Assembly: GCA_019914995.1 (NCBI GenBank)
Contig: CM034142.1
Span: 3,181,031-3,245,030, forward strand
Direction of reading: 5' to 3'
Source of the DNA: Acanthochlamys bracteata
Lineage: Eukaryota > Streptophyta > Magnoliopsida > Pandanales > Velloziaceae
DNA: 64,000 nt
Shown here piece by piece: positions 34,588-45,715 of this stretch (position 1 is its first letter; the number at the start of each line of letters is the position of its first letter). The notes below the pieces were generated by a model. It had not been told where the DNA came from. It was given only the letters and a program-made list of their open reading frames with translations, and made no database searches. Made by a program: the position numbers and the translations under genes.

Positions 34588-35515
34588 TGTGATATCTGAG
34601 TAAGGTTTTGAAAACCAATGATTTTTCATTAAAGATTCTTTTTCTCTCTTGATTATGAAATTTCTCAAATTCTTTATTTTGGGAGTTTATATCTTCCGCT
34701 GCTGTTGTTATTTATAAATTTAAATTTTCTATATGCTTTTATCAAATATGTATAAATTTTGCCAATTAAATTATTAGCATCATGAATTGTATGCTATTAT
34801 ATAGTGATTTATTTGATATGTTGTATAGAAGAACTTATATCATATATGTATGAATCATTTTGTTACAATTATTAAATTTATGTAATTTGAATTTGCATTA
34901 TGATGGTTTGCTAGTTACCAAAGTGGCCAAATCGTAAGTTTTACAAATTTCAAATTGTATAATCTGTATGTTAATTTGAATTTACATATTATAATGGTCT
35001 GTTAGTCACCAAAGTGGCCAAATCATAAGTTATCGTGAATTTCAAATTATATATCCTATATTTTCAATTATCCATAAGTATGCGATGCTTATAATTGATA
35101 TGATATTATATTAAATATTTTATTTTATTGATAATTGAAGTTTATGATTATAAGACATTTAGAATCACCCAAAGGTTGATTGGTAGTTGTTATATTTTAT
35201 AAACATGACGTGGTGATTTATATATTTTACTAGATTTGTTTTGTATATCCAAAGATAGCAAACATGTCTAATTTGAATATATTTAATTACCAAATTAAGT
35301 TAAAATTTTATTTTAGCATCATTATTGTTTTGTATGTTGTATGTCATTGCTTCACCCAAAGGAGAATTTCGATATACATTTATTGCTTAAATGAATTGTT
35401 TGAATCAGTATTATGTATTTAAAGTTTGAAAGTCAAAGCATTAATTTGCGAGCATTTATTAATTCTGCAACATCTATTTCTGTTTTTTTGCATTCGCATG
35501 CAACGTCGTATCACT
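34588..35515 (+). other. leader of nested copia
   Basis: AT-rich non-coding stretch between primer site and gag. A pair of similar words (GGT(T/C)TG(C/T)TAGT(T/C)ACCAAAGTGG) occurs near 34910 and 34998, an internal duplication of about 90 bp. Confidence 0.5.
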
Positions 35516-36295
35516 GTTCAACGGACTTAATTTCTCTAATTGGTGTGAACAAGTTCAGTTTCACTTAGGTGTACTGGATCTTGATTTAGCACTTTTAACT
35601 GAGAAACCTGCTACTCTTACTGATGACAGCAGCGATGAAGAAAAATCTTTCTATAGTATTTGGGAAAGATCAAGGAGACTAAGCTTAATACTTATGCGAA
35701 TGATTGTTGCAAAGAACATTAAGTCAACTCTTCCTAACACTGAAAGTGCTAAGGAATTTATGAAATTTGGGAAAGAGCATTCCCGAACAGTTGATAAGTC
35801 ATTTGCTGGGACACGTATGGGTACATTGATCACCATAAAATTTGATGAATCTCGTACTATGTATGAGCATGTTATTGAAATGTTAAACATTGCAACAAGA
35901 TTAAAATCCTTGTGAATGAATGTGGATGAGAATTTTCTTGTTCAGTTTATTATTAATTCCTTGCCTCCTTAATATGATCAATTTCAAATGAATTATAATA
36001 CCATGAAGGACAAATGGAATGTGAGTGAATTGCAAAGTATGCTTGTGTAAGAGGATACAAGACTTAAGAACCTGGGAACTCATTTCGTTCATTTAATTAA
36101 GCATCAAGAAGCTGGAAAGAAACCTGAAAGAAAGAATGGAAAGGAAGCGCAAAGACCATTTAAGACAAATAGATCTTCTGCTTCAATCTATAAGAAGGAA
36201 CGTAAAGATGACAAGCGCAGTTTTTGTGAGAAACCTGGACACTATCAGAATGATTGCCTGAAGCATAAGGTTGTTCGAAAAGAAAGGTAAGCATT
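35516..36295 (+). pseudogene. copia gag (UBN2-type), broken
   Basis: Seen in one long plus-strand frame with interruptions: FNGLNFSNWCEQVQFHLGV, SIWERSRRLSLILMRMIVA, FDESRTMYEHVIEMLNIATR, then TGA, NVDENFLVQFIINSLPP, TAA, YDQFQMNYNTMKDKWNVSEL, TAA, and a knuckle region FCEKPGHYQNDC in which the first Cys of the CCHC set is not present. This is the typical plant copia Gag core. Two of the three stops stand where Gln is usual. Confidence 0.85.
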
Positions 36296-37180
36296 ATGCA
36301 ATGTATGTTTCGAATCAAATTTAGCTGAAGTTCCTTATAATACTTGGTGGATTGATTCCGGCTGTACCGCTCACGTTTCAAATACGATATAGGGATTCAT
36401 TACTACCCGAATCACAAACCCAAATGAAAAATTCATTTTAATGGGGAATCGAGTCAAAGTTCCAATTGAAGCCATCGGAACTTATCGTTTAATTTTAGAT
36501 ACTGGATATGAATTGGATTTGTTTGAAACACTTTGTGTACCTTTTATTTCACGCAATTTAATTTCTTTGTCAAAACTTGATATTCAATTATACTCTTTTA
36601 AATTTGGAAATAAATATTTTATTTTGTTTAAACAAAACCATATTATTGGTTCTGGTGTCTTTATGTGATGGGTTATACAAGTTAAAACTAGACAATTCTT
36701 CCGCTGAAACACTTTTAACCTTGCATAATGATGTTCGCACCAAACGAGTTTTAGTAAATGAATATTCAGCTTACTTGTGGCATAAATGTTTGGATCACAT
36801 ATCCAAGTCAAGATTTAGAAAGATTGATGAAGAAAGAATTTCTTTCGAATTTAGATTTTACCGATCTTGGTATGCATGTGGATTGTATTAAAGGAAAACA
36901 AACCAAACACATAAAGAAAGGAGCCACAAGAGATTATACATGCTGATATTTCTAGACCTTTTGATGTTTTATCTTTTAGTGGAGAAAAGTATTTTATCAC
37001 CTTTATTGATGATTTTTCACGTTATAGTTATATCTATCTGTTTCATGAAAAATCTCATGCAATAAATGCCTTAGAGGTATTTATTACTGAAGTTGAAAGA
37101 CAGTTAGATAAAAAGGTGAAAATTATCAGATCTGATAAAGGTGGTGAATATTATGAAAAGTATGATGAAACGGGACAATG
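36296..37180 (+). pseudogene. copia protease and integrase start, truncated
   Basis: Protease: WWIDSGCTAHVSN (catalytic DSG at 36354) and GTYRLILDTGYELDLFETL. Then ISRNLISLSKLDI, SGVFM followed by a frameshift (~36665), YLWHKCLDHISKSR (GAG-pre-integrase), CIKGKQTKHIKKGATR, HADISRPFDV (first catalytic Asp, 36944), YFITFIDDFSRYSYIYLFHE, and IIRSDKGGEYYEKYDETGQ (second Asp, 37134). The sequence then ends in the element's purine tract, so the catalytic Glu half is gone. Confidence 0.87.
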
Positions 37181-37205
37181 TAAAGACATGAGCCAAGTGG
37201 GAGAA

Positions 37206-37668
37206 TGTTAGATGTGGCTCATGTATAATATTTGGTTTAATGTATAATGGTAATATCCTATTGGTTAAGGAGTTATTAAAACTACCCATTATGAGGGAAG
37301 TTATAATAACTCTATATAGTAGGAAGTTATAATAACTCCCTACTTGAGAGAAGTTATAGCAACTACCCACTATGATGGTTGTGGGTGATAAATACATTCC
37401 TAAATTAATGATTGGTCCTCTCTTTATCTCAATTTACATCTAAAGCTTTATTGTCTATTCCATCACTTAAGTATTGCTTTAGAATCAAGTAAAGACCAAG
37501 AGGGAGAAATCAAGTATTGCAAAAGCAAACAATTGATTGAAGATAAGCGTTATGGATCACGTTATGTTTCTCTTATTTAAGTCATGTAAAAGTCATTGAA
37601 TTTCTAGATCTTCATATTATGTTCTATATGAATTATGATATCACATAGAATTACGAAATTAACTAACA
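37206..37668 (+). repeat. 3' LTR of nested copia
   Basis: Preceded by CAAGTGGGAGAA, a good polypurine tract, and starts TGTTAGATGTGG. Followed by AGATG, the target duplication. Confidence 0.9.
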
Positions 37669-37673
37669 AGATG

Positions 37674-38180
37674 TGCCTGCATTTTTCTTGTTACGAAAAT
37701 AACATTATCTTCTTCTTTAGAGGACGGGATACTTACCTCATTCTGGTATTCGTGGATGGCCGTCAAGTGCAGGTTATCTTCTTTTTGATGATTTGGTATT
37801 CCTTCACTTTCATTTGATGACATTTCACCTTCATTGAATTGGCTAGTCTCAAATTTATCTTCATATATCCTTTCTAACTTGACCTAAACTGTTTTTGTTG
37901 TAGAATGAAGGTAAATATGATTAAATTGTTCAGAAGTTAAATCTCAATACAGCAATTCTAAATTATAAGAATTTAAAGAAGAAAAGTTCTTATTTTCTGA
38001 AATTTGCGTTGTAGCTTTATCTCCATCTTTGACAATATTCCATAAAAAATTTTGTGCCTTTAAGAATACAGTCATCTTCATCTTTCAATGTCTGTAATTG
38101 TTCCCCTCAAATATTGGAGGACAGTCTAACGATCTTCCTTCCTTTTCAATGATGTTTGATCTTACCATAAAATCTTTTCC
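37674..38180 (-). pseudogene. SIRE-type gag, N-terminal part
   Basis: Minus strand near 38160-38000 reads SNIIEKEGRSLDCPPIFEG, then (after a frame change) NNYRH, LKAQNFLWNIVKDGDK. This follows the Gag N-terminus of SIRE elements (small start, 'RPP-x-F-x-G-x-N-Y', later 'W-D-x-x-E-x-G'). It lies right after the primer site of the element, as expected, and is cut from the rest of gag by the nested copia. Confidence 0.62.
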
Positions 38181-38212
38181 TTAAGGTTGTTAAACCTTAT
38201 ATTTGAAGGCCT

Positions 38213-38224
38213 ACTCTGATAGCA
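38213..38224 (-). promoter_or_regulatory. decayed primer-binding site of SIRE-type element
   Basis: The minus strand reads TGCTATCAGAGT, two mismatches to TGGTATCAGAGC, five bases after the LTR end (ATCA). Confidence 0.6.
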
Positions 38225-40153
38225 CTTATTGATTCTCCTGCAATATCAACTCAAAAGGGAAGGGTGAACTAAGTTGACAAATACAAATTTTCGTAAAGAT
38301 AATGTTCTTACAAACAGTAGCTTTTCAGCGGGCTGTGAGTAAGCTTGTATTTTGTAGATAGAGAAAGTCATTATATATATTTGTTATGGCTATCTATATT
38401 AAGATTAGAGTACTCGAAGTATTCACATAGTTCGGTAACTCCTTTGCCTACATCGACGGATACTCTATCACAAGAGCCAAAGCTTCAATAGACTTTTAAC
38501 AAGCTACACAAACCAAGAGCATAAGTGCTTCACCAAGCACACGTACTATTAAGGATTTCTTCATCAAAATAACCCTTCACAGTCTACTGGACACCCTAGT
38601 CCCACTGGCTAACACCCTAGCCTTGTTATAAAGTCTAAGAACTTTCTCCAAGCACCAACCGAGCTTCTTTAACAAGTACCGAACACTCTATCACACGGTT
38701 ACAAGAACATTAAAAGAGCAATGTTAAACACAGGATCTATCTCAATATTAGTGAGTCATCTTAAAGTTTTCGGTTGAGAAGATCAAACTTATTGTAGAGG
38801 ATGATGCTCAGTAAGTGATCAGCAATAATATGAGTTTCTTTTGCTTGAGAGAGATGAGTCGATGTAGTGCAATCTAGCTTTTGAATTTTTGCTTGTTGTG
38901 CGTCTCTCTGTCTCTCTTTTCTTCGGCTTCTCTTTTTATAGAATTTTCTATTCTTGCAGGTAAGTGGTTCTACCCGTACAAAAAAATTTTCCGTTTGTGT
39001 GCAACGACCGATTTCCAAGGTAGAGATGAAGATTGTGTTTAGTGGTCAATTAACTGCCTCAAGATTTCTTTTAGCTAAACTGGTGCAACTCTTTCATCGG
39101 CATTAAATGCACCGAAAGAAGCAATTCAAAAATTCCCGCCTGAAGTCTTGAGTTGTTTCAGATAAGTTGTATTTTTCAAATTTCTCTAGTTGAGTTGGCT
39201 TATTTTGGTTTATTGTTTTTTGTTAAATTGATTGCTTCAAGTGAGATGGACTCCAATATCGTAACTCTGACTCGTTGCTTCCTGCTGTATTCAGTGGGTC
39301 TTCATGGCCATCTAGCAATCTCTATACTTGAACTCATTCTTGAATGGTATGGTGGCTCAATATAACTTAGTTCTGTGATAGTAACAACATAGTAGATTTG
39401 TTGAATGATATCACTTTGTAATTAGATTGGTGATTTCTTCTTAGAAGAAAATCAAAATCTGCATGTTGAAGCATTTCTGCATCATCAATAAGACATGATT
39501 CTGATGATACTTTGCACTATGTTTTTTGTCTTCTCTTGTTGTGATTCTTCATGATTCTTGATATGAGCTTGTAGTTGATATGTTCCTCAGTGAATCTTCA
39601 AGATTTTGCTTCAAATGGATCACGAATTCTTGATTGATTTACATCTGAAAAGTTGTTCCATCATCTATCATTCCATGATCTTTTCCAAGTTTATTTGATC
39701 GTCATTTGTTGTGTTATTCGGACAATCTTATAGTGTGCATGTTGGTCTGTCTCTGATGAAAAGTTGAAGCTCAGATGGAATCAACATCATGCTTGAAATT
39801 ACTTCTGAAGAGTGAGCAATTATCACAATTTTCAGATTCCTCTCTTCTATGCATTATAGAAAAATCTCATATAGTCAGTAGCTGAGCAACTAGCTATTGG
39901 GTGACTGTGGAATCGTCTATTCTTCTCTGTTTGCAATGCTCTATTTTCTGCTCTCTTATCTGTTTCAGATGCGCTGTTTGTGATTCTCTATTTTATCCAT
40001 GTAGCAGTAATTAGACAGCTGACTGCTTGGTGGCTGAGGGATCTTCTGTTCTGAATTCTATAGAAGAATTCTTATACAATAAATAGCTGTGCAGCTGGCG
40101 TGTTGTTTGCTGAATACAGGATAGACCTGTTTCATGAATTTCTGCAGAACTTG

Positions 40154-40684
40154 TGGTGCAGCGCTGTTTGGATGCGAGCAACTCGATGGGCAGCTTGGGA
40201 ACTACTAGATGAGGCAGCTGGCGATTACTAGAGGAAGACAGCTGTGGTGAAGCCTGCTTCGCTGATGGGCTTGTCAATGGGCTTCAGATCACTGCCAGGA
40301 CAGCTAGCAAAATTTTACACATCTTTAAATTCCTGCATTTAAGAATCTTGCAAAAGTTAGAACTATTCATTTATTTCTTTCCATAGTTATAGATTTTTAT
40401 CTTCTTTCTAAATTATAGTTTTTAAATAGTTCAAGACTCTTAAGTTGTTTTCCTATTTATAGGCTTGTAAACCTTTTTCAAAGAGGTATTGTATCTTGAA
40501 ATTAATTTGAGGATTATCTTTCCATTATTCGGTATACTTGTAATCAACGAATATTAGAGTTCAATTTCTCTTGTTCTGGCATTCATACGAATCAACAGGA
40601 CAAAAGAGGGACTGAAGGGACTACCTTATCGGCAAGCTTCGATTTGAGGATCCGCTTCGTCAGTTTTGAAGATCCGCTACATCA
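40154..40684 (+). repeat. 5' LTR of nested gypsy
   Basis: TG...CA ends, TATA-like TATTTATAGGC near 40454, followed by a Met-type primer site. Copy at 43399-43935. Confidence 0.9.
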
Positions 40685-40686
40685 GT

Positions 40687-40696
40687 TTGGTATCAG
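40687..40696 (+). promoter_or_regulatory. primer-binding site of nested gypsy
   Basis: TTGGTATCAG two bases after the LTR end; the downstream part of the site (AGC) has decayed. Confidence 0.7.
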
Positions 40697-40783
40697 TTTT
40701 GCCAGGTGAGAAAATTTGCTGAAATTTTCTCGCTGCATTATAAAAAATAAATAAATAAAAAGTCACAGCACTAGTAGAACAAG

Positions 40784-42466
40784 ATGCCATCGAGAACACG
40801 TAGCACTGTTGGTGATCATATAGAAGAAGATGAAGAGCATGATCGCATTACACAATTGCAACAACAAATCACATACCTTACAGATCAAGTCACAACACTC
40901 ATGCGCAATCAAATTCGCCATCCCGGGAGTGACGGATCTGGTGTCGTTTCTGATGACAGTGATGGTGTTCATGATACAACTCCACCTAGGCGATTTGCTC
41001 ACTCATATAGTAATGATAATCGACGATGGAAGCAGGAATTCGTATAGAAGTACCTGAATTTCATGGGGGACTTCAACCGAAAGACTTTCGTGATTGGATA
41101 GGCATTGTTGATGAAATCTTTGAATTTAAGGAAGTCCCTGCCCACAAAAAAATGCCTCTACTAGCTACAAGGTTTCGCAGCAGAGCAGCAGCTTAGTGGC
41201 GCCAATTGAAGCTGTTAAGAAGTAGAGAGGGCAAAGCCAACATTTCAGACTGGGAAAAGTTAAAAAAGAAGTTAAGGGCTGAATTCTTACCTTATAATTT
41301 CCAGCGATTAATGTACACCAAATTGCAGAACCTGCGCCAAGGTACAAAAACAGTAAATGAATACACAACTGAATTTTATCAACTACTAGTACGCAACGAC
41401 ATTCAAGAAACTGAAGATCAATTGGTGTCACGATTTATTGGAGGCTTGCGAGTACAAATTCAAGAAGTTATCCTTTTGTTCGACCCCATCAATGTGTCTG
41501 CTGCACACCAGAGAGCCCTGCAAGTGGAGAAACAATTAGGACGAAGAGCACCTACATTTCAGTTTGGTTCCAGTAGCACTACCCGTATAGGTTCTGCTAC
41601 CAACCGTCCATCTTCAAGTCTTCGTTATTTTAACTGTGGTGAGTCTGGACACAAATTTTCAGATTGTAGAAATCCAAAAAAAAGAAATATGTTAGGAAAA
41701 ATTGATGACTCCATAGAGGAAAGATTAGAGACTACCGAAGAACCGCAGTTTGATGACAAATTTGCTGAGGAATTCGTGGAAGGAGACATAGGCCCTCTAT
41801 TGATGGTACGTAGAATGTGCTTAACTCCCAGAACCAACGATGACGACTGGCAACGCAACAATATTTTTCAATCTACCTGCACTATTAATGGAAAGGTTTG
41901 CCGCTTTGTCATTGATGCTGGGAGCTACGAAAACATTGTTTCAGCAGAAACGGTTCAAAAATTAGGAGCCCAAACTGAAAAGCACCCCAATCCATACAAG
42001 TTAGCATGGCTCAAGAAGGGAGGTGAGGTTATCGTGTCACAACATGCCCTCATTACCTTTTCTGTTGGTCCTCGGTATAAGATGATGCATGGTGCGACGT
42101 GGTGGCAATGGACGCATGTCACCTACTGCTAGGCAGACCTTGGCAATTCGACAGACGGGTGACACATGATGGGCACCGCAACACCTACAGTTTTTTTTTC
42201 AACAACACAAAAATAGTATTACTTCCCAGTAGAGAGGATGGTAAGTCAAAATCTTTGCGAGATAATACTAACCTCCTCTCTTTTGTAAGCTTTGGAGAAG
42301 AAATAGAAGACTCTGGCACAGTTTTTGTCCTAATGGGCAAGGACATCCAGAAAAAGGCTGATGCTGACGTCAGTGTTCCTCCTGCAGTAACTGACCTTAT
42401 GAATTTGTTGAAGTATTTCCAGATGAACTACCAAACGGTCTACCACCATTATGTGATATTCAACAG
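40784..42466 (+). pseudogene. gypsy gag-protease with start of RT, broken
   Basis: Start at 40784 (MPSRTRSTVGD), an acidic, Gln-rich Gag leader. Gag core: VPEFHGGLQPKDFRDWIG, a TAG at 41194 where Trp is usual, RAEFLPYNFQRLMYTKLQNL, TVNEYTTEFYQL, RFIGGLRVQIQEVI. The knuckle at 41626-41667 reads YFNCGESGHKFSDC, so the first Cys is replaced by Tyr. Protease: CRFVIDAGSYENIVSAETVQ, with Ala where the DSG Ser is expected (GAT at 41914), and MDACHLLLGRPWQFDRRVTHDG. RT begins PDELPNGLPPLCDIQ (another frame) and stops at the inversion breakpoint. Confidence 0.87.
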
Positions 42467-42670
42467 GAATCATCCACCCGTAACCCATCATCCGACACTT
42501 CATACCCCAAAAAAAGTACCTTAGGTGTGAGGAAGACACACTTCTGTCTAGCAGCATAGAATTGTTCCGTGCGCAGAACATTTAACACATCACGCAGATG
42601 CTGAAGATGTATAGCGGTGTTCTTACTACACACCAAGATGTCTTCGAAATATACAACAACGAACTTTCCA
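42467..42670 (-). pseudogene. inverted RT fragment
   Basis: Only the minus strand codes here: GKFVVVYFEDILVC (42669 downward), HLQHLRDVLNVLRTEQFYAA, then KCVFLTPKVLFLGYEVSDDG. This is the RT palm with the catalytic YxDD motif read as YFED, and the following 'L-Y-A-x-x-K-C' and 'FLG' motifs. Flanking gag-protease and integrase end are on the plus strand, so a ~205-bp piece has been flipped, or re-inserted in reverse, during a larger deletion. Confidence 0.83.
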
Positions 42671-43398
42671 AATCATTGAGAAAATAAACCCAAATGCATA
42701 TCGTCTAAGGCTGCCGGACAACGTCCACACCTCCGATGTGTTTAATATCAAGCACTTGTCACTGTTTCGTGGTGATCTGTCCAACAGTACAGCAGTCGGG
42801 ACATCGTCTGTAGATCTCGTCCAATCGGAGGTGGCCGCCGACACCGTCACAAGCCAATCACTACTTTTAGCCCAAACTGAAGTGGTCGACGCCGGACTTG
42901 GGAATATTGCTGTAGCGTCCAGCTACGGGCAGCCTCTTCCTCTCCATTTTACTGCATCTATCGCTACATCGTCGGCACATAGTGAACCCGCTAAGCCGGT
43001 GAGTAATGATGTAACATCTGGGGCAGCAATCGATGTCGGAAATCAGATCGAAGTTGCGGAGTCACGTGAGCTACCATCTACGGCCGAACTTTCGAAGTTC
43101 GAATATCAACAGCGTGGAAGGCTAGCTGCTGCACGATGCTTGGATTTAGGGACGGCGTATCTCAGATCGGGATCGCAAATTGCTATCCTACGTCCACTCA
43201 GCGTTATTGAAAGAGAGGTAGCCGAAACATCCAACGTTCTGAAATTAAATTATCGTAACTGTGGAGGGTATGAGAACGGATCGAATGTACGGGAAAGCTC
43301 TCTCAGTTTGGCAGCGATCAACATGGATCTACCGAACAACTTTGGCGTAGAGACGACGCTTGAAATTCGAGGCCGAATTTTCGCTGGCGTGGGGAGAA
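42671..43398 (+). pseudogene. gypsy integrase C-terminus and tail
   Basis: Seen: FQIIEKINPNAYRLRLPDN then TSDVFNIKHLSLFRGDLSNS, the integrase C-terminal motif of plant gypsy elements. A long Ser/Ala-rich tail with no known domain follows. The frame stays open from 42738 to 43457, running past the LTR start at 43399 by about 20 codons. The purine tract GTGGGGAGAA lies at 43389-43398. Confidence 0.72.
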
Positions 43399-43935
43399 TG
43401 GTGCAGCGCTGTTTAGATGCGAGCAGCTCGATGGGCAGCTTGGGAACTACTAGATGAGGCAGCTGGCAGCTGGTAATTACTAGAGGAAGATAGCTGTGGT
43501 GAAGCCTGCTTCGCCGATGGGCTTGTTAATGAGCTTCAGATCACTGCCAGGACAGCTAGCAAAATTTTACACATCTTTAAATTCCTGAATTTAAGAATCT
43601 TGCAAAAGTTAGAACTATTCATTTATTTCTTTCCATAGTTATAGAATTTTATCTTCTTTCTAAATTATAGTTTTTAAGTAATTCAAGACTCTTAAGTTGT
43701 TTTCCTATTTATAGGCTTGTATACATTTTTCAAAGAGGTATTGTATCTTGAAATTAATTTGAGGATCATCTTTCCATTGTTCGGTATTCTTGTAATCAAC
43801 GAATATTGGAGTTCAATTTCTCTTGTTCTAGCATTCTTACGAATCAACAGGACAAAAGAGGGCGTGAAGGGACTACTTACCGGCGAGCTTCGATTTGAAG
43901 ATCCGCTTCGTCAGTTTTGAAGATCCGCTACATCA
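43399..43935 (+). repeat. 3' LTR of nested gypsy
   Basis: 537 bp; contains a 7-bp CAGCTGG-type duplication not in the 5' LTR. Followed by ATTTG (target duplication) and then SIRE LTR sequence. Confidence 0.9.
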
Positions 43936-44023
43936 ATTTGATTCCAATCATTAATTCACCATAATCCATAAACTATAATTCTTAATCATTGTTATCATCA
44001 AAATTAGCCTTGGAGTTCCAACA

Positions 44024-44403
44024 AATTTCATAAAATTAAGGATAAATATAATAATAAACTAGAAAGTAATATAAATACAACTTATCAAAATCATACAACA
44101 GCTAACCATTGCGGTAAAATTATAAAAAAGAAAATAGTTAAATACAAAACAGGTTATCCAAAACCAACCCTTATAAAATAAACATGTCCATCGAGTGTTA
44201 CAAACCAACTAAATATTAAATAAGGACGCGTAAATATACCATAATTACATCTCTCCAATCTACGATAAGATTCACTAACTCCAACTCAGCCCTACGATAA
44301 CTAGGGGAGGCCTAAATAAAAAAGACCGCGCCTAGTCTCAATGAGGTGATAATAATCAGAGATGCACCATTTAAAGTGTCTAATGCATTACCCTATCATT
44401 ATT
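44024..44403. other. flank; starts with 8-bp direct repeat
   Basis: 44024-44031 repeats AATTTCAT found left of the SIRE-type element. The remainder is AT-rich without recognised coding sequence; 44200-44400 may be LTR or untranslated sequence of the gypsy fragment that follows. Confidence 0.4.
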
Positions 44404-45715
44404 TCACTGTATCTCTATATGAAGTAAATGTAATAATAGATCGGATCTAATCTTACTAGGTTTTGAGTTGTCCCATACCAACTCAATCCTAAGTAAAACA
44501 GGAATACAATAAAATGAGCTCTCAAGCCATTGGATGTCTAGCACTAAGTCTATACCCCCTAAAGGAAGTGGGTAAGCTTCGGCATTTAGTTCCATAGCCC
44601 GCATTGTCAGTGGTATCCTCTTATGGATTACCTCAATAGAATCGGGGTGCCCATTCGCGAGCTCTACCTTGAGTGGCCGCATGGGATTGGCAATCATCTT
44701 TAAGTGTTTGGTAAGTCGATCTGATATAAATTTGTGTGTACTTCCTGAATCTATCAGTATAAACACTTGCCTCTTAATTTTGCCCACTACTCTGAGAGTT
44801 TGCGGTCTGACCAACCCGTGCATAGCGCTAAGGAACAAAGTGGCGTCTTCTTCTAGCAGCTCCTCCTCGTAGTAACCCCTTCTTCCTCCTCAGGCTCACT
44901 ACATACAACAATAGAGTATAGATGAGTGGTCCATTTATGTCCACGGTCGTACTTTTCATAATAAAAACATAGACCCTTAGCTCGTCGATTATTAATCTCC
45001 ATCACTAATAGGCTGGAACCTTTTGGCCGAGTGTTCTGCCCTATAAAGCTAAAGCCACCCAACAATGATGCATTGGTCCTAGGCATTGTAGTAGGCTGGT
45101 TCTCTTTTACAGGGACGTTCGGCCTATTACAAGTAGTACTCAACTCAATGGTTGTCTTGTAATCATCCATCCTCGCCAACAAATAGGTTTCATTTACATC
45201 CATTGCCAACTTTTTAGATAGGCCACCACAGAATCGTCCTATTAAATCAGTCTCAGAAGTAGGAGGTAGACGAGTCTTCAATTCTTCAAACTCTGTCATA
45301 TAATTGCTCAATGAGCCGATTTGCTGCAACTGCTGCATGGAAAAACTAGGATTTCCAAAGAGGCCAGAGGTCCAAGTCTTCTCGAGATGCCTTCCTTCAT
45401 GTCCTCCCACGTATGTTGTAGTCTATCCCTTTAGTAACTTTAGTCACACCTGCTAGCTTCACTTTGTAATTACATGGTGGCTATTCCTATCATCACCTAG
45501 TGAGATGTTTGGTAAAATCTGAAATACCTATGCAGCCATCCATTCATTTGGTTCTGAGCCATCAAAGTAGGGAAACTTATGTCTTCAAGTAGAGGAATCC
45601 CGCTTCGGATAGTGGTGTGCATTTTGGCTCTGATGAATGTTAGTTGGGTAAGATTGGTTTGATTGATATTTTTTATTTTGGTTGTTGTAGAGGTTCTAGC
45701 TTGAAGAGCTTTCTG
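44404..45715 (-). pseudogene. gag-protease fragment of chromovirus-like gypsy, minus strand
   Basis: Close relative of the element at 15121. On the minus strand: GSEPNEW (~45545), HTWEDM, FGNPSFSMQQLQQIGSLSNY, LPPTSETDLIGRFCGGLSKK, RRAKGLCFYYEKYDRGHKW (degenerate knuckle, two Cys ligands lost), then PQTLRVVGKIKRQVFILIDS with GSTHKFISDRLTKHLK (protease DSGS) and GGIDLVLDIQWLES. RT and beyond are missing. No LTRs are seen next to it. Frameshifts lie near 45410 and 44850. Confidence 0.8.

Larger units (their letters stand above)
34123..37668 (+). mobile_element. nested Ty1/copia deletion derivative, plus strand
   Basis: LTRs 34123-34587 (465 bp) and 37206-37668 (463 bp), both starting TGTT and ending CTAACA, flanked by a perfect AGATG target duplication inside the SIRE-type gag. 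Primer-like TGATATCTGAG at 34590. It holds gag, protease and the first part of integrase, then breaks off after DETGQ at ~37176 straight into the polypurine tract, so the integrase end, RT and RNase H are deleted. By eye about 29 substitutions separate the LTRs (~6%), mostly transitions. Confidence 0.92.
40154..43935 (+). mobile_element. nested Ty3/gypsy element with rearranged interior, plus strand
   Basis: LTRs 40154-40684 (531 bp) and 43399-43935 (537 bp), TGGTGCAGCG...CTACATCA, with primer site TTGGTATCAG at 40687-40696. Target duplication ACTTG/ATTTG; the unfilled site in the other SIRE LTR reads AATTG at ~29902, which confirms the borders. The interior holds gag and protease, then the start of RT, a ~205-bp inverted piece of RT, and the integrase C-terminus; the rest of RT, RNase H and the integrase core are gone. 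LTR difference by eye is about 4-5% plus a 7-bp indel. Confidence 0.92.
27943..44023 (-). mobile_element. SIRE-type Ty1/copia element, minus strand, with two nested insertions
   Basis: Two ~2-kb homologous segments in direct orientation (27943-30029 and 38230-44023, the second interrupted) are the LTRs. The minus strand gives LTR starts TGTTAGAATTCTAAGG and TGTTGGAACTCC, followed by a TTTTGATGAT motif familiar from SIRE LTRs. A decayed Met primer site sits at 38224-38213. Internal relics include a Gag N-terminus, a CCHC knuckle and an integrase fragment. The element is invaded by copia (34123-37668) and by gypsy inside its 5' LTR (40154-43935). Without these it is about 8.8 kb. It is flanked by identical 8-bp repeats. 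All reading frames are decayed. Confidence 0.85.
38230..44023 (-). repeat. 5' LTR of SIRE-type element, split by gypsy insertion
   Basis: LTR parts 38230-40153 and 43941-44023 (2007 bp together) are homologous to 27943-30029. A minus-strand TATA box CTATAAAAAGAG lies at about 38932-38942. The gypsy element occupies 40154-43935 plus its 5-bp duplication. Confidence 0.83.
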
